Positions 26,100 to 36,890 of a stretch of 64,000 nt of DNA are shown here, in pieces. The notes beneath the pieces are model-generated. The model was not told the origin of the DNA. It ran no database searches and worked only from the letters and a program-made list of their open reading frames with translations. Position numbers and translations under genes: made by a program. How positions within the stretch are numbered: the first letter of the stretch is position 1; every line of letters begins with the position of its first letter. Origin of the DNA: Lantana camara (lineage: Eukaryota > Streptophyta > Magnoliopsida > Lamiales > Verbenaceae); the NCBI GenBank assembly GCA_037501455.1, contig CM074862.1:61721501-61785500 (forward strand), written 5' to 3'.

Positions 26100-26948
26100 A
26101 ACTCCCCTCCTTCGAAAGGACCTGTCCTCAGGTCCTAAGGAGAATCTTGAGCAGCTCCGAAGACAAGCACAACTCTACACTTCCGCTGCGCCACTCTGAT
26201 CACAAACTTCTCGAAACCTTATCTCCTTACTTGGCGAACCGGACACAAAGTCCTAGTCGTTTGCCCCCACTTCCCAAATAAAGATTCGGGAGTGGTTGGA
26301 GAATCCTAAACGGTTGGCACGTAGACATTACTATACAAAGTCCATAACGTCTTTCTTATGCCATAACAACCGGTGTCCTAAAACGCCGACAACCTCAAAC
26401 CCTGAGTGGGATTAACTCGTGACCTTGCACTCCTTAAGGCGTAGACTACCGTTCTTCTACAAGCAACACACAACAAAGGCCTTCCTTTATACTTCGGTTG
26501 GAAACAAGGTAGCCTTTTGTACCTCCGGTTAGGCAAGAGCCAATACCATGGGTAACTCTCTTCAACCGCCTCTTCCCACTCAAAACCGTGCCTCTTACTC
26601 TGAGGCAATCCTCGGTTCTTCTACAGGAAATACCAACGGGTTAGCCTTCTATCTAATACCCGAAGATATCGTTGAGTCCCTGACGGACCTCCTAAAAGCA
26701 TCCGCTATCTTCAACGAGAACAAGACACCTTCAGACAAGCCGACCAAAAGAAGCTCGACCCTCACAACTCACCAAACACTCACGAACACTCCACACCACA
26801 AGCTCTCTCCACAAGATAGTTAACACGAAAGAAAATAAAGCACACTACAAGCAAGAGCCAGGAAGGGAGAGAAACACACAACGGGCAAAACTGAAAAGGG
26901 AAGAAAGCACATTACAAGCAAGGGTCACAAAGGGAAGGAAACACACAA
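26100..26948 (-). mobile_element. Internal domain 2 of array A, left part (before B)
   Basis: Contains the polypurine tract (26100-26113), a hairpin AGGACCTG-TCCT-CAGGTCCT (26117-26136) and integrase-like and RNase H-like remnants. It stops at 26948 where B is inserted; CACAA at 26944-26948 is duplicated at 42392-42396. Confidence 0.88.
26378..26608 (-). pseudogene. Decayed RNase H-like remnant in internal domain 2
   Basis: A minus-strand frame of 76 residues containing FEWEEAVEESY, LLCVACRRTVVYALRS and PTQGLRL lines up in order with [27 protein letters not shown] and PTHDLEL of the T polyprotein RNase H region. The catalytic YTDAS segment is gone (CFQPK in its place). A longer version of the same frame is at 47764-48018, and in internal domain 1 it is broken by a single-base gap. 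Not functional as RNase H; the frame may simply not yet have been broken. Confidence 0.55.
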
Positions 26949-28976
26949 TGTAGCACCCCGGACATGTGGAGGTGCCACACCCCCGCACTATAGGTCAATC
27001 CAAACCCGAAATGGCCAATCCGTACATGAACCAACCTATAGCGAACGGGTGACAATGCAATACACGACAAGCTAGGCGGGATTACTAATACATGCAACAA
27101 AATAAAGCGGAAGCATAAACTAGTTTCTATCAAATATTTCCATTTATCCAATCATGACATTTCTCATTTTCCAAATAAGATATATTCTAAAGTTACATAT
27201 CAATACATTATCATCTTCAATTAAACAATAACAATAACTACAATTCCATAATTAACAATAATAATTAAATACACGAACCACGGATGACTCGACTACATGA
27301 ACTGGACTCGACTCGACTCAACTCCCGCCTAGCGTGCACCAGCAATAACCTGAAAGGTGGAGGCGTCAGTCTGTGAAGACCGAGTGAGGGGTTTATATAC
27401 ATATTAGCGCAGAAAACATGCAAGTCATATTCTCGGGTAAAGATTTATAAAAGATAAATATACAAGTTCAATAATAATATAGCTTCGCCCCAGAATACAA
27501 CTATCAATATTAAATACTTGTTCTTTTCATGCAATCGATACATGGCCCCGGTGAGTAAGGGCGGTCTCCAACCGAACTCCAAATGTACATGAACATGCTT
27601 GCTTGATTATTAAACAATAAGTGATCATGCAATTCAATTATCGTGCAATTGTGCATGTGTAATCGTAGAACACGTTCATGGAATGGAAATCATGCAATAA
27701 CCCGAGGACAATCCGCGGTGCCGGATTCATCCCCAGTCTCCTTCTTCCTCCGGTTTGATGATGGGATTGCAAGGCCCCAACATCCAATCTCATTGAGCAG
27801 AGGGTACATGAATCCCTAAGCCCGGAGCTCCTTCCTCCACTAACCTCCTAGTGGATTCAGGGGTAACCCCAAATGTGGTGAGGATAGCGCCAGAGTTACC
27901 CGTCAGCCCTTGCTTTCCCGGTTGGCTCAAGTCACTACCCTCGGGCCCAACGTGAACGGTCATGCTACTCGCCTAAACATGCTTGCAATCGTGAACATGA
28001 ACAATCATGGCTTGCTTGCTTGAAACATGACTTGAAATGATAAATGATTTCGTGGAAAGTATAGATATAAATACCTTTGGCCGAAAGATCACATATTAGG
28101 AGTACGGGTTCTATTTAACTAGAAATTAAACCTCACCTGACAGGCGACACACGACTTGTGAATGCGTGAACGTGCTCATGCTCGATAATCTCTGCCCTGG
28201 AGAATAACTGGACAAGAAACGGGATAATGTACGTGCATGTGACCCCAATTCAAGCATATTATTTCATATAAGATGTACGGCGTGATCAAGTACGAGACAT
28301 CATGTAATAAACAATGTGGCATCTAAATATCTCGTTTTGGCATGTAATCAATCATATAATAATAATTTGGGGTCAAAGAAGTCGTCGGATCGAGGGGCTA
28401 AAAATGTAATTTTGTGCAGAATGTTTTCTTCTGTCAGTGGGGTGGGAACGGCCGTTCCAGGTTTTAGTTCAAAGTGGGAAGGGCCGTTCCCGCCTGTCGG
28501 GCTCCCCGAAGATGGGAACGGCTGTTCCCGTCTATAAGACAAAGTGGGAACGGTCATTCCCGTCCTCGCCACCAAGCACACTACTCAAAATATGGGAACG
28601 GCCGTTCCCCAATTACAAAGGGAACGGGAAGGGCCGTTCCCGTTACGCAGAAGATGCAGAAACAGAGGATGAAGAACAGGGGAGGCACGAAATACATCTC
28701 CAAATCTCTCAAACACTCATAATTAATCTCCATAAACCATAATTCATGAAAGGAACACATATACATGCCTAAGCTACCACAAAGCATGATATAAACACTC
28801 AATCCTCCATGATCTTCAAGAATCATGAATTTCAAGCTCACACATATATCCATCATATATCATCAAATTCTCTAATAATTCAAGCATGATTTCAAACTAT
28901 GATCAAGTATTCATGCTTCTAACATCAAGTAATCAAGTTAGCTAGCTTAACCACTAACCCTAGCTTCACACATAAA
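26949..28976 (-). repeat. Left LTR of B, first part
   Basis: Begins at the LTR terminus ...CCGGGGTGCTACA. It carries a TTTCAG|GTT site (27358-27359), a GC-rich block (about 27726-27960), a TCAG|GTGAGG box (28131-28140) and a palindrome cluster. It is cut at 28977 by the copia element; ATAAA at 28972-28976 is duplicated at 39119-39123. No coding content. Confidence 0.9.
28444..28644. promoter_or_regulatory. Six copies of a GGGAACGGCCGTTCCC palindrome, left LTR of B
   Basis: Copies at 28444-28458, 28476-28491, 28514-28529, 28546-28561, 28594-28609 and 28626-28641. Each is GGGAA(C/G)GG(C/T)(C/T)(G/A)TTCCC; three are perfect or nearly so and the rest differ by one or two bases. Spacing is 16 to 33 bp, with unrelated sequence between. 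The cluster lies roughly 390 bp upstream of a TATA-like stretch near 28055 in element sense. Confidence 0.85.
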
Positions 28977-30925
28977 TGTTGGAAAACACGAATCAGAAAG
29001 CAGCGGAATTTAAAAAAAATTTTCCCAACAAAAGGATCTAGGACTCGCAATCGTGTAACCAAATTCGTAAAGATAGAAAACTTACTTTTCTTTTATTCTT
29101 TCTTGAAGCGTTTCAAGCCACCCAAGAACGCTCTTCTCGCGGCTTGATCCCCTCTCCTTGGTAAAGCTCGAATCTTCAAACTTCTAACTTGAAGTCTCTA
29201 GAGAAAGTCCACCAACTTGATCACAATCTAACTAGTAAGGATGCTAGTTCTCTAGTTAGTGTTTAGGCTTAACCAAGGGTTTAATTTAATCTTGGAGAAA
29301 GGAAGGTGTTCAACACATGAACCAAGAATTGTCTATTAGCTCTAAAGGGGAGCATGAGCTCCCCTATATATAGGAAAGGGGAGGGGCGGCCGAACCTAGT
29401 CCTAATGGACGAAGGATTTGGTCCCTCTCTCTCCTATTACTTGATCATCAAGTATTTTCCAACTTTGACTTTGAATTCTAATTCAAGTCAACTTTTAAGA
29501 GAGCTAAAAATATCCAAACTATTTTTGGATAATTTTATACCTTATTTATTATAAAATAAATAACTTATTTTTATCTAATTAATTAATTCATAATTAATTA
29601 ACTAGATTATTTTCTCCAAAATTAGACTTTCTTTTTAATTCAAAATTAAACCAAAGTCTATTAAATAATTAACTAATTAATTATTTAATATATATATAAT
29701 ATATATATACACGTGTGTGACACGTGTCACAGTGACACGTGTCACTCACGTGAGCCACACGTGTGATTTCACACGTGTGGAACCCTCTTGGCCCGATTAA
29801 CTCGTTTAATCATTTTCAAGCCTCAACTCATGTAACCAAGTTGTTGTGTGTGACCCTCTAGGTTCTCAATTCAATTAGCAGTGACCCCAATTAATTAATT
29901 CACTAATTAATTAATCAGTCCACAGATTAAACGACCATAGTCTAGCAACAGGTGTTTAACCCCTAGCTGAATTGGAATGTTCGGATTCGACAGAACCTTT
30001 AAGTCATTGATTCATGTGAGATACAATCCTCCTACTTACTATCTCTCAACCAAGATCTAGGGCAAGGGAATAATCAGAACCCTAATAATCCGGTCTTAAA
30101 GCTAAGTGCATTTCATATCCATTTGATCTCAATCCAAGAAACCCTTTTCTTGATGTCTTGATCTACTGCCTTGGCCAAGGACTCCATATGGCATATGAAT
30201 GACTTACACAATAAGAGATCACCTTGCAAATGCAAGTGTAGGTCCTTTCTTGATTCTCATTCACTTTCATGAGTCACTTGTGCAGCCCCAGCATAAGCCT
30301 TGAATCAGCTGTCTAAGGCGACACCCTTTAAAGCTTATACCTAAGACTACAGAGTTAACTCATAAAGTGACAAGGAACCTCAAGTCTAAGGATCAATTAA
30401 TCACATCAATGACTCGTGAGATATTTCCTAATCTGGAAGTTTCCATTTCCTGAAATAGAAACTTCCTTTCCCATTTAGGAATGTTCTCACACGGGGCACC
30501 TCAGTGAACTTACTTATTAAAGTAAGCACCCTCATGTATCACGCACGTATCAACTACACACTTTGCACCTCCATGAAACAAGGTGGTCCTTCTTAAGGGC
30601 GTGATCCCACAAGCAAGCCTTAGAGGAGTCAGGTTGACACTCCCACTGTCTGTAGGACTCATCGGCTTGGAGTATTTTACTAATCATGACTTATGTGATA
30701 TAGGGCTCGTTTCATGAACCATTTCACCTAAATGGTAGAGTCCTAAAGTCATCAGGATTAGGGGAGTTCTCATACATGCACAGCTAAAGTAAACGCATAC
30801 CAAACAAGAGCATATAAAGAAGTGTTGCCTCAATTCGTTATTTTATTCAAAGATTGTCTGTGATTACAATAAGGAAAAGCACAAAGCGGATATACAATCG
30901 GCTTTCTAGGGCACTATTCCTAACA
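28977..30925 (-). repeat. 3' LTR of copia element (1949 bp)
   Basis: Ends TGTTAGGAATAG (30925) and ...TTTTCCAACA (28977) in element sense. AT-rich around 29560-29710; contains a G-box cluster and TATA box. Confidence 0.95.
29362..29777 (-). promoter_or_regulatory. Copia LTR promoter: TATA box plus six clustered G-boxes
   Basis: CTATATATAG at 29364-29373 is a good TATA box. About 340-400 bp upstream in element sense lie six CACGTG cores starting at 29710, 29721, 29736, 29747, 29758 and 29772, most inside longer palindromes such as GTGACACGTGTCAC and CACACGTGTG. CACGTG is the plant G-box bound by bZIP and bHLH factors; spacing of 11-15 bp places many sites on nearly the same helix face. Repeated in the other LTR at 37904-37971. 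Confidence 0.75.
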
Positions 30926-30940
30926 ATCTCCCACTTGCCC
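30926..30940 (-). other. Polypurine tract of copia element
   Basis: Minus-strand GGGCAAGTGGGAGAT directly precedes the 3' LTR start TGTTAGG, the standard place and composition for a Ty1/copia plus-strand primer. Confidence 0.9.
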
Positions 30941-30941
30941 G

Positions 30942-31685
30942 TCAAAGCCATTCTAAAGCTATTCTAAGTCCCATCTTCTGAAGATGACCTTGGAAAGCTT
31001 CTCGACTAAGGGGTTTAGTAAGTGGATCTGTCACGTTCTCTGCTGATGTGACCCTCTCAATTCGCACATTTCCTCTTTTGATAATATCACGGATTAGGTG
31101 ATACTTCCTCATAATGTGCTTGGTCCGTTGGTGAGATCTTGGTTCTCTTGCTTGAGCAACCGCCCCAGTGTTGTCACAAAACACAATAATGGGGTCTTTC
31201 ATGCTAGGAACAACATTCAATTCTTGAATGAAGTTTCTAATCCAAACACCTTCCTTAGCTGCATCATTTGCAGCTAAGTATTCGGCCTCAGTGGTAGTCT
31301 GCTTGGAACTCTTCCAACTCACTGCTCCGTCATTTAGGCAGAAAATGTATCCTGACATTGACTTAAAATCATCTAAGTCAGATGCAAAGCTTGCATCGCA
31401 GTATCCTTCGACAGTAAGATCTTTCTGACCTCCGTAAACTAAGAATAAATCTTTAGTACTTTTCAAGTACTTAAGAATATTCTTCACGGTAGCCCAGTGA
31501 CCATCTCCAGGGTCAGATTGGAAACGACTCGTTACACTAAGTGCATAAGCCACATCCGGTCGAGTACATAACATTGCATACATTATGCTACCTATTGCTG
31601 ATGCATAAGGTGTATGAGTCATTCTTTCCTTCTCAAGGTTAGTCTTAGGACACATCTTCTTTGAAAGACATGTTCTTACACTCAT
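30942..31685 (-). CDS. Copia pol, RNase H part (shifted frame)
   Basis: Frame of 247 residues that continues the polyprotein of 31696-34848. It contains the RT-RNase H connection (YASAIGSIMYAMLCTRPDVAYAL), RNase H with YCDASFASD, SKQTTTEAEYLAA and FCDNTGAV, and the usual end with ADPLTKP-type residues (VTDPLTKPLS). RNase H removes the RNA strand during reverse transcription. The upstream frame ends at a TAA near 31696; a one-base shift in the 31686-31700 interval separates the two parts. The start at 31685 is only the first ATG in frame; real translation would enter from upstream. Confidence 0.88.
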   Translation of the reverse strand: MSVRTCLSKKMCPKTNLEKERMTHTPYASAIGSIMYAMLCTRPDVAYALSVTSRFQSDPGDGHWATVKNILKYLKSTKDLFLVYGGQKDLTVEGYCDASFASDLDDFKSMSGYIFCLNDGAVSWKSSKQTTTEAEYLAANDAAKEGVWIRNFIQELNVVPSMKDPIIVFCDNTGAVAQAREPRSHQRTKHIMRKYHLIRDIIKRGNVRIERVTSAENVTDPLTKPLSREAFQGHLQKMGLRIALEWL

Positions 31686-31695
31686 AGGAAGGTTC

Positions 31696-34600
31696 TTAAC
31701 CCTTTGCTGACTCCATATTGAATCTCTTCAATACTTTGTCAATGTACATCAACTGTGATAGTCCTATTAACCTTCTAGATCTATCTCTATAGATTTTAAT
31801 TCCAAGGATATAGGACGCATCACCAAGATCTTTCATCTCGAATTGGTTCGATAACCATAACTTAGTCACTTTCATGTCATCCTTCGAATTCCCAATAAGA
31901 AGGATGTCATCAACATAAAGTACTAAGAATTGCACTGAGGTCTCCAATTCCTTTCTATACACACATGATTCATTCGAAATTTGGATGAAGCCAAATGCTT
32001 TGACCGATTCATCAAATCGAATGTTCCAATTCCTAGAAGCCTGTTTCAATCCATAGATTGATCTTTGGAGTTTGCAAACCTTTTGCTCACTCCCACTGAA
32101 TGTGAAACCTGTGGGTTGCTCCATATAAATGTCTTTGTCCATGTCACCATTGAGAAAGGCAGTTTTCACATCCATTTGCCATATCTCATAGTCATAATAT
32201 GCAGCAACGACAAGCATGATTCGAATGGACTTTTGCATTGCAACTGGTGAAAAGGTTTCGTCAAAGTCCACGCCGGGTCTTTGAGTGAATCCTTTTGCAA
32301 CCAGTCTTGCTTTGTAGGCCGCAATGCTTCCATCAACTCCAAGCTTTCTCTTAAAGATCCATTTGCAACCTATGGGTTTGACCCCATCAGGCAAATCTAC
32401 CAAGGTCCAAACTTGGTTGGAGTTCATGGAGTCCATTTCGGATTTCATGGCTTCTATCCACTGTTCAGAGTCAGAATCTGAAAGTGCCTCCTCATATGTT
32501 AAAGGATCATTATCCTTTTGAGAGATTTCATGGAAGAATCCATACCATCTCTCCGGCTGTCTAGGAGTGCGTTCAGAACGCCTTAGAGGAGGATTTTCAT
32601 GTGTATCGAAATTCGTGATTGGTTGTGGTTGATCAGAGTGGGACGTTTCTTCAGTGGGTGGTGTGGGGTCACTTTGTACTTCTTCTAATTCTATGATCTT
32701 GCCTTTCTTTTCTTTAAGGAACGGTTCCTCAAGAAAAGTGGCATTTCTGGAAACAAACACCTTTTGCTCAGATTGATCATAGAAACAGTATCCTATGGAT
32801 TCCTTAGGATAACCTACAAAGTAGCATAAGTTAGAACGAGATTCTAACTTATCTCCCACTGTCCTCTTCACGTAAGCAGGACAACCCCAAATTCTTAAAT
32901 AAGAATAACTAGGGATTTTACCATGCCACATTTCATAGGGCGTCTTGGGGACTGACTTAGAGGGAACTAGATTCAGAATCTTTGCTGCACTTTCTAGGGC
33001 ATAACCCCAGAAAGAAGGTGGTAAGTCAGTGAAACTCATCATGGAACGAACCATATCAAGTAGGGTTCGATTCCTTCTCTCAGAAAATCCATTAAGCTGA
33101 GGAGTTCCCGGAGGAGTCCACTGAGAGATAATCCCATTATCCTTGAGATGATTAAGGAATTCTTTACTAAGATATTCGCCTCCTCGATCAGATCGAAGTG
33201 CTTTGATCTTGTGACCAGTTTGGTTCTCAACCTCCCTTTGAAATTCTAAGAATTTCTCAAAAGCTTCAGATTTATACTTCATTAAGTATACATAACCATA
33301 CCGACTAAAGTCATCAGTAAAGGTTATGAAGTACTGATGATTGTTTCTAGTGCTTACACTAAGCGGTCCACAAACATCAGTATGGATCAAATCCAAAACC
33401 TTAGTGGCACGTTCCACAGTTCCTTTAAAAGGGACTTTGGACATTTTTCCTTTGAGACAGGATTCGCAAGAAGTTAACTCTTTGAGATCATTTTCAGAGA
33501 ATGATCCTAAAGTGTTTATCTTGCTAATTCTGTTCTTGGAAATGTGTCCTAATCTAGCGTGCCATAAGGGAGCTGAAACTTTGTCATCTCTCTTACGCTT
33601 TGTTTCTCGTTGTATATTCATAATATTGATAATTTGAGTTAGGTAAAGTCCATTACTTAGAGTACCGATATGAACGGAAGAGTTGTTCCGTTTGATAAAG
33701 TATTTACCATTCTTAATATAAGTTTCATAATCTTCACAATCTAATATTGGAACTGAAATTATATTACGAATAATGCTCGGTACATAAAGGACTTTATTTA
33801 ATACTAACTCAAAACTACCTAAATCTAATCTAATTATGCCTAAAGCTCGAGCTTCAACGTTTGAGCCATCGCCGATCTTCAAGACACATTCTCCTTCTTT
33901 GAGTTGTTGGACTTCACTTAGCATCTGTACATTATTACAGATATGAGTTCCACAACCGGTATCAAGTACCCAAGAACTAGAATTAATAGAAAGATTTACT
34001 TCAACGAGAAAGATACCTTTCTTCAGAGTAGCCTTGTACTCTGGGCAGTTTCTCCTCCAATGTCCCGCTTTGCCACAATGGAAGCAAACATCCTCTTTCT
34101 GATCACGCTTCTTCTTTTGGGCCTTCCCCTTCGAAATGCCACCAGTGGGCCTAAGGGGTTTCTTCTTCTTCTTTTGGGCTTTCTTGCCCTTACCTTTAGA
34201 AGGCCCAGAAGAGGAAGATGGAGCATTCACCATCAAAACCTTATTGTCCTTCTTGATCGTGCTTTCAGCAGTCACAAGTTGACTAATCAGCTCAGCTACA
34301 GTAGCACCAGCATGATTCATGTTGAAGTTAAGGACAAATGGGTTGAATGATGGTGGGAGCGAAGCTAGCAACAAATCCACTGAAAGCTCATCTTTCAGTG
34401 GCATGTCCATGGAAGAAAGTTTCTCAGTAAGGGCAAGAAACTTGAGTCCATATTCATGGACACTTGAACCTTCCCTCATTCTCAAGTGGAACAATTCCTT
34501 TGAAGTGTTATACCTTGTAACACGTTCATGAGGGCGGTAAAGTTGCTCTAAGTGGTCGTAAATCTCCCAAGCAAATTCCATGGCCTCATGTTGCCTTTGC

Positions 34601-34848
34601 AAGTCCGGAGACATGTTAGCCAACATAAGGCAACGGGCTTGGAGATTATCATCCTTCCACTTCTGAATCGCATCCCGCTCGGCCCGAGTGGGAGCCTCCC
34701 CTTCGGGACTAGGCTCCCCTTCGAAGAGAACATAAGTTCTCTTCTCAGAATCTAAAATGATTTTTAGATTCCTCAGCCAATCAGAATAGTTGGGACCAGT
34801 CAACTTGTTTGACTCGAGGATCGATACAAGAGGGTTTTTGGTTGCCAT
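31696..34848 (-). CDS. gag-pol: Copia gag-pol polyprotein (Gag, protease, integrase, RT)
   Basis: 1050 residues from ATG 34848. Gag begins MATKNPLVSILESNKLTGPNYSDW; a CCHC knuckle (CFHCGKAGHWRRNC) is near residue 255 after a lysine-rich stretch. Protease WVLDTGCGTH follows near 295. Integrase begins with PLWHARLGHIS and a CX2C pair (SCESCLKGK), with catalytic residues in HTDVCGPL, TDDFSRYGY, DRGGEY (about 550) and the final Glu in NGFSERRNRT. RT contains YKARLVAKGFTQ, MDVKTAFLNG and YVDDILLIG (about 975). The order integrase then RT is diagnostic of Ty1/copia. All visible catalytic residues are present. The frame ends early by a frameshift before RNase H (30942-31685), so this copy is probably defective unless the shift is an assembly error or is bypassed. 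Confidence 0.95.
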   Translation of the reverse strand: MATKNPLVSILESNKLTGPNYSDWLRNLKIILDSEKRTYVLFEGEPSPEGEAPTRAERDAIQKWKDDNLQARCLMLANMSPDLQRQHEAMEFAWEIYDHLEQLYRPHERVTRYNTSKELFHLRMREGSSVHEYGLKFLALTEKLSSMDMPLKDELSVDLLLASLPPSFNPFVLNFNMNHAGATVAELISQLVTAESTIKKDNKVLMVNAPSSSSGPSKGKGKKAQKKKKKPLRPTGGISKGKAQKKKRDQKEDVCFHCGKAGHWRRNCPEYKATLKKGIFLVEVNLSINSSSWVLDTGCGTHICNNVQMLSEVQQLKEGECVLKIGDGSNVEARALGIIRLDLGSFELVLNKVLYVPSIIRNIISVPILDCEDYETYIKNGKYFIKRNNSSVHIGTLSNGLYLTQIINIMNIQRETKRKRDDKVSAPLWHARLGHISKNRISKINTLGSFSENDLKELTSCESCLKGKMSKVPFKGTVERATKVLDLIHTDVCGPLSVSTRNNHQYFITFTDDFSRYGYVYLMKYKSEAFEKFLEFQREVENQTGHKIKALRSDRGGEYLSKEFLNHLKDNGIISQWTPPGTPQLNGFSERRNRTLLDMVRSMMSFTDLPPSFWGYALESAAKILNLVPSKSVPKTPYEMWHGKIPSYSYLRIWGCPAYVKRTVGDKLESRSNLCYFVGYPKESIGYCFYDQSEQKVFVSRNATFLEEPFLKEKKGKIIELEEVQSDPTPPTEETSHSDQPQPITNFDTHENPPLRRSERTPRQPERWYGFFHEISQKDNDPLTYEEALSDSDSEQWIEAMKSEMDSMNSNQVWTLVDLPDGVKPIGCKWIFKRKLGVDGSIAAYKARLVAKGFTQRPGVDFDETFSPVAMQKSIRIMLVVAAYYDYEIWQMDVKTAFLNGDMDKDIYMEQPTGFTFSGSEQKVCKLQRSIYGLKQASRNWNIRFDESVKAFGFIQISNESCVYRKELETSVQFLVLYVDDILLIGNSKDDMKVTKLWLSNQFEMKDLGDASYILGIKIYRDRSRRLIGLSQLMYIDKVLKRFNMESAKG

Positions 34849-35047
34849 TTCAAAACACGTAGAGAATCACAGAATCTACGACCTAAATGGTAAAACAGAG
34901 AACTAGTGAGCATGCTGAATTATAACGATATACAAAAGATAAGGTCTTTAATCTATTGTAGCTCCCACTGTTTTTCAAAGATCTAGAATTCCCAAAGATC
35001 TAAGAGGAACACGTTTCCCAATGGGTACTAAGATCCTAGGCATTTTA

Positions 35048-35380
35048 CCTCGAACCCACGACTCGCGGACATTCTAAGTAAGAACCCTAGGTAGGTACAA
35101 CTTACCAATTCTAACACCTTTAGAACTCTTAGTAATTGTTTTTGCATCACCTATCTTTCAATATGGACCCACGACTCGTGCGACATCCATATTTACTTAG
35201 GCGTTAAGCTAGACCCATCAATCATAAGATCATGACCAAAACTTAGTTCGAACGACCCACGACTCGCGGACATCGCCCTTGCTAAAATTGACCACGAAAT
35301 ATTGACCATTTAAAATGATTAATTAGGTAACTAAGAACTAATAAGCTCCACTAGCTATCCCACGACTCGCGGACAATAAC
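35048..35380 (-). repeat. Four hairpins with one conserved 17-18 nt loop sequence
   Basis: The 17-mer CCCACGACTCGCGGACA (plus strand) occurs at 35055-35071, 35256-35272 and 35359-35375, with an 18-nt variant at 35168-35185. In RNA sense the core is TGTCCGCGAGTCGTGGG. The flanks differ in every copy but pair with each other: CTTAGAA/TTCGAGG (one mismatch), AATATGGA/TCCATATT (perfect), GGGCGA/TCGTTC (two G-U) and GCTAGTTAT/ATAGCTAGT (two G-U). The core itself can pair CCGCG with CGTGG around AGT. Confidence 0.8.
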
Positions 35381-36475
35381 TAGCTTTACTTACTAAACTT
35401 AAAACCTATTGATGGAATGCTAGGAATTTAATTCAAAATTTGCATCTCGAATTAAACACCTATTTGTTCGAAATTAGCTTAATATTTAATGGGAATTTTC
35501 GAATCAACCGGAGAGTTGTCCGGTTCGACCTCACCAACATATATGTTATCCAATTTTATTAGTCTTAATTAATGCAAGTACACTTAAATGCATTTCAAAC
35601 AAGCACATAAATAGATAACATGTCCTAGCATGATACTAACATGTAATGATCATGGGTTCTACCTATCTTATGCGTGATATGTGGGAGCCACTCCACAATC
35701 ACAAGTTCTAACATACATGCCACATAAACAGTTCAAATCACATAAGGGAAAGCGGTAACAAAATACGAGCCCTATCTCTATTACATTTAACAATTGAGAT
35801 TCCCCTCCCTAACATTTTGAGGGGTCTTCACTTATGGCCTCCTTGTTACTTGAATGTGGTCCATCTTACTCCATGGGTGCATTGTCTCCAAAATGAAAAT
35901 AAAACCTCACCACCTATCTCTACTCTCAAATTACAATAAGAAAGAAAAAGACATAAAGTAATAAGGCTCAATCTTCATATTGGCCTTAGACAATTACACG
36001 GGGCATACCCCGGCCTCAAAAACAGTAATATGGAAAGCCACATAATAAATCACATAACAGTACGCACATAAGTGAGGCTCCAACCTCAATTGAAAAACGC
36101 AACTATAGGGCTCCAACCCCAATCTAAACCATCGATGTGCATAAATTAAAACCATACATAGATCTAAACCCATGATCACCTAACATGCTTTTGCAAGAAT
36201 TTAAATTTAACCAATAAATTAAAATTCTCTGTTTAAGCTCTAATAGCTTAAAACACGACTTGATGCGAGTCTTATTTATAAAAGTTTTCAATAAATCCCA
36301 AATTACCAAAACAAATAAAATTCCAATTAATTTCTGAAAATTAATAATTTTATCAAGATGTATTTTCCCAAAATATAAACCGTTTCAATTTCTCAAAAAT
36401 CCCAATTTTAAGTTTTATTCAAAAAATTAAAATAAATATTCAAAAATAAAATTTTAAAATTAAAAATAAAAATTG

Positions 36476-36890
36476 GGACTGGATTGCACGAAACACGAAA
36501 AGGCCGGATCACGAAAACGGGGTTGCCCGCCCCAAGTGCGGCGTGTGCGCACAGCATGCGCGCACAGCGCGCGGCCAAGGCCGCGCGAGTGCGCGCTGGA
36601 GCGCGCAGCTCCTGCCGGGCATTGGGCGGCCAGTCTCGGCCGCCCTGGGCGGGCGCGCCTGGAAGGCTCCCGCACAGGCGTGCGGGAGGTGCTGGGCGAC
36701 TGGCCGGTCTGTCCTGGCCAGGCCTGGGCGGCGACGGGCGGACGGCATGCGGGCGACTGGCCGGTCTGTTCCGGCCAGCCCTGGGCGATGCTAGGCGCGC
36801 CCGGGAGGACCTCCCGCGCGGTTGCGGGAGGGTGGCGCGCGAAGCCCGCGCGAGCGACTCCTTCGCGCGCGGGGTTTCGCGTGTTCATCG
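36476..36890. repeat. GC-rich structured island in copia leader
   Basis: About 415 bp of strikingly GC-rich, CpG-rich sequence within AT-rich surroundings. It contains two exact copies of GGGCGACTGGCCGGTCTGT (36694-36712 and 36751-36769) and perfect hairpins CTCCCGCA/TGCGGGAG (36667-36688) and CCTCCCGC/GCGGGAGG (36810-36831). Several frames stay open because of base composition. The composition suggests acquired sequence or a strongly folded RNA domain. Confidence 0.8.

Noticed and set aside
28444..28644. Regularly repeated palindromes resembling a CRISPR array
   Set aside because: Repeats are short, spacing is uneven (16-33 bp), the organism is a plant, and the cluster sits inside an LTR that recurs at 41236-41436. 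No cas-like genes.
36460..36888. Reading frames of 142-213 codons in the GC-rich island as a host gene
   Set aside because: Several overlapping frames on both strands stay open because of base composition; none has a recognisable domain. Kept only as a possibility in the findings.
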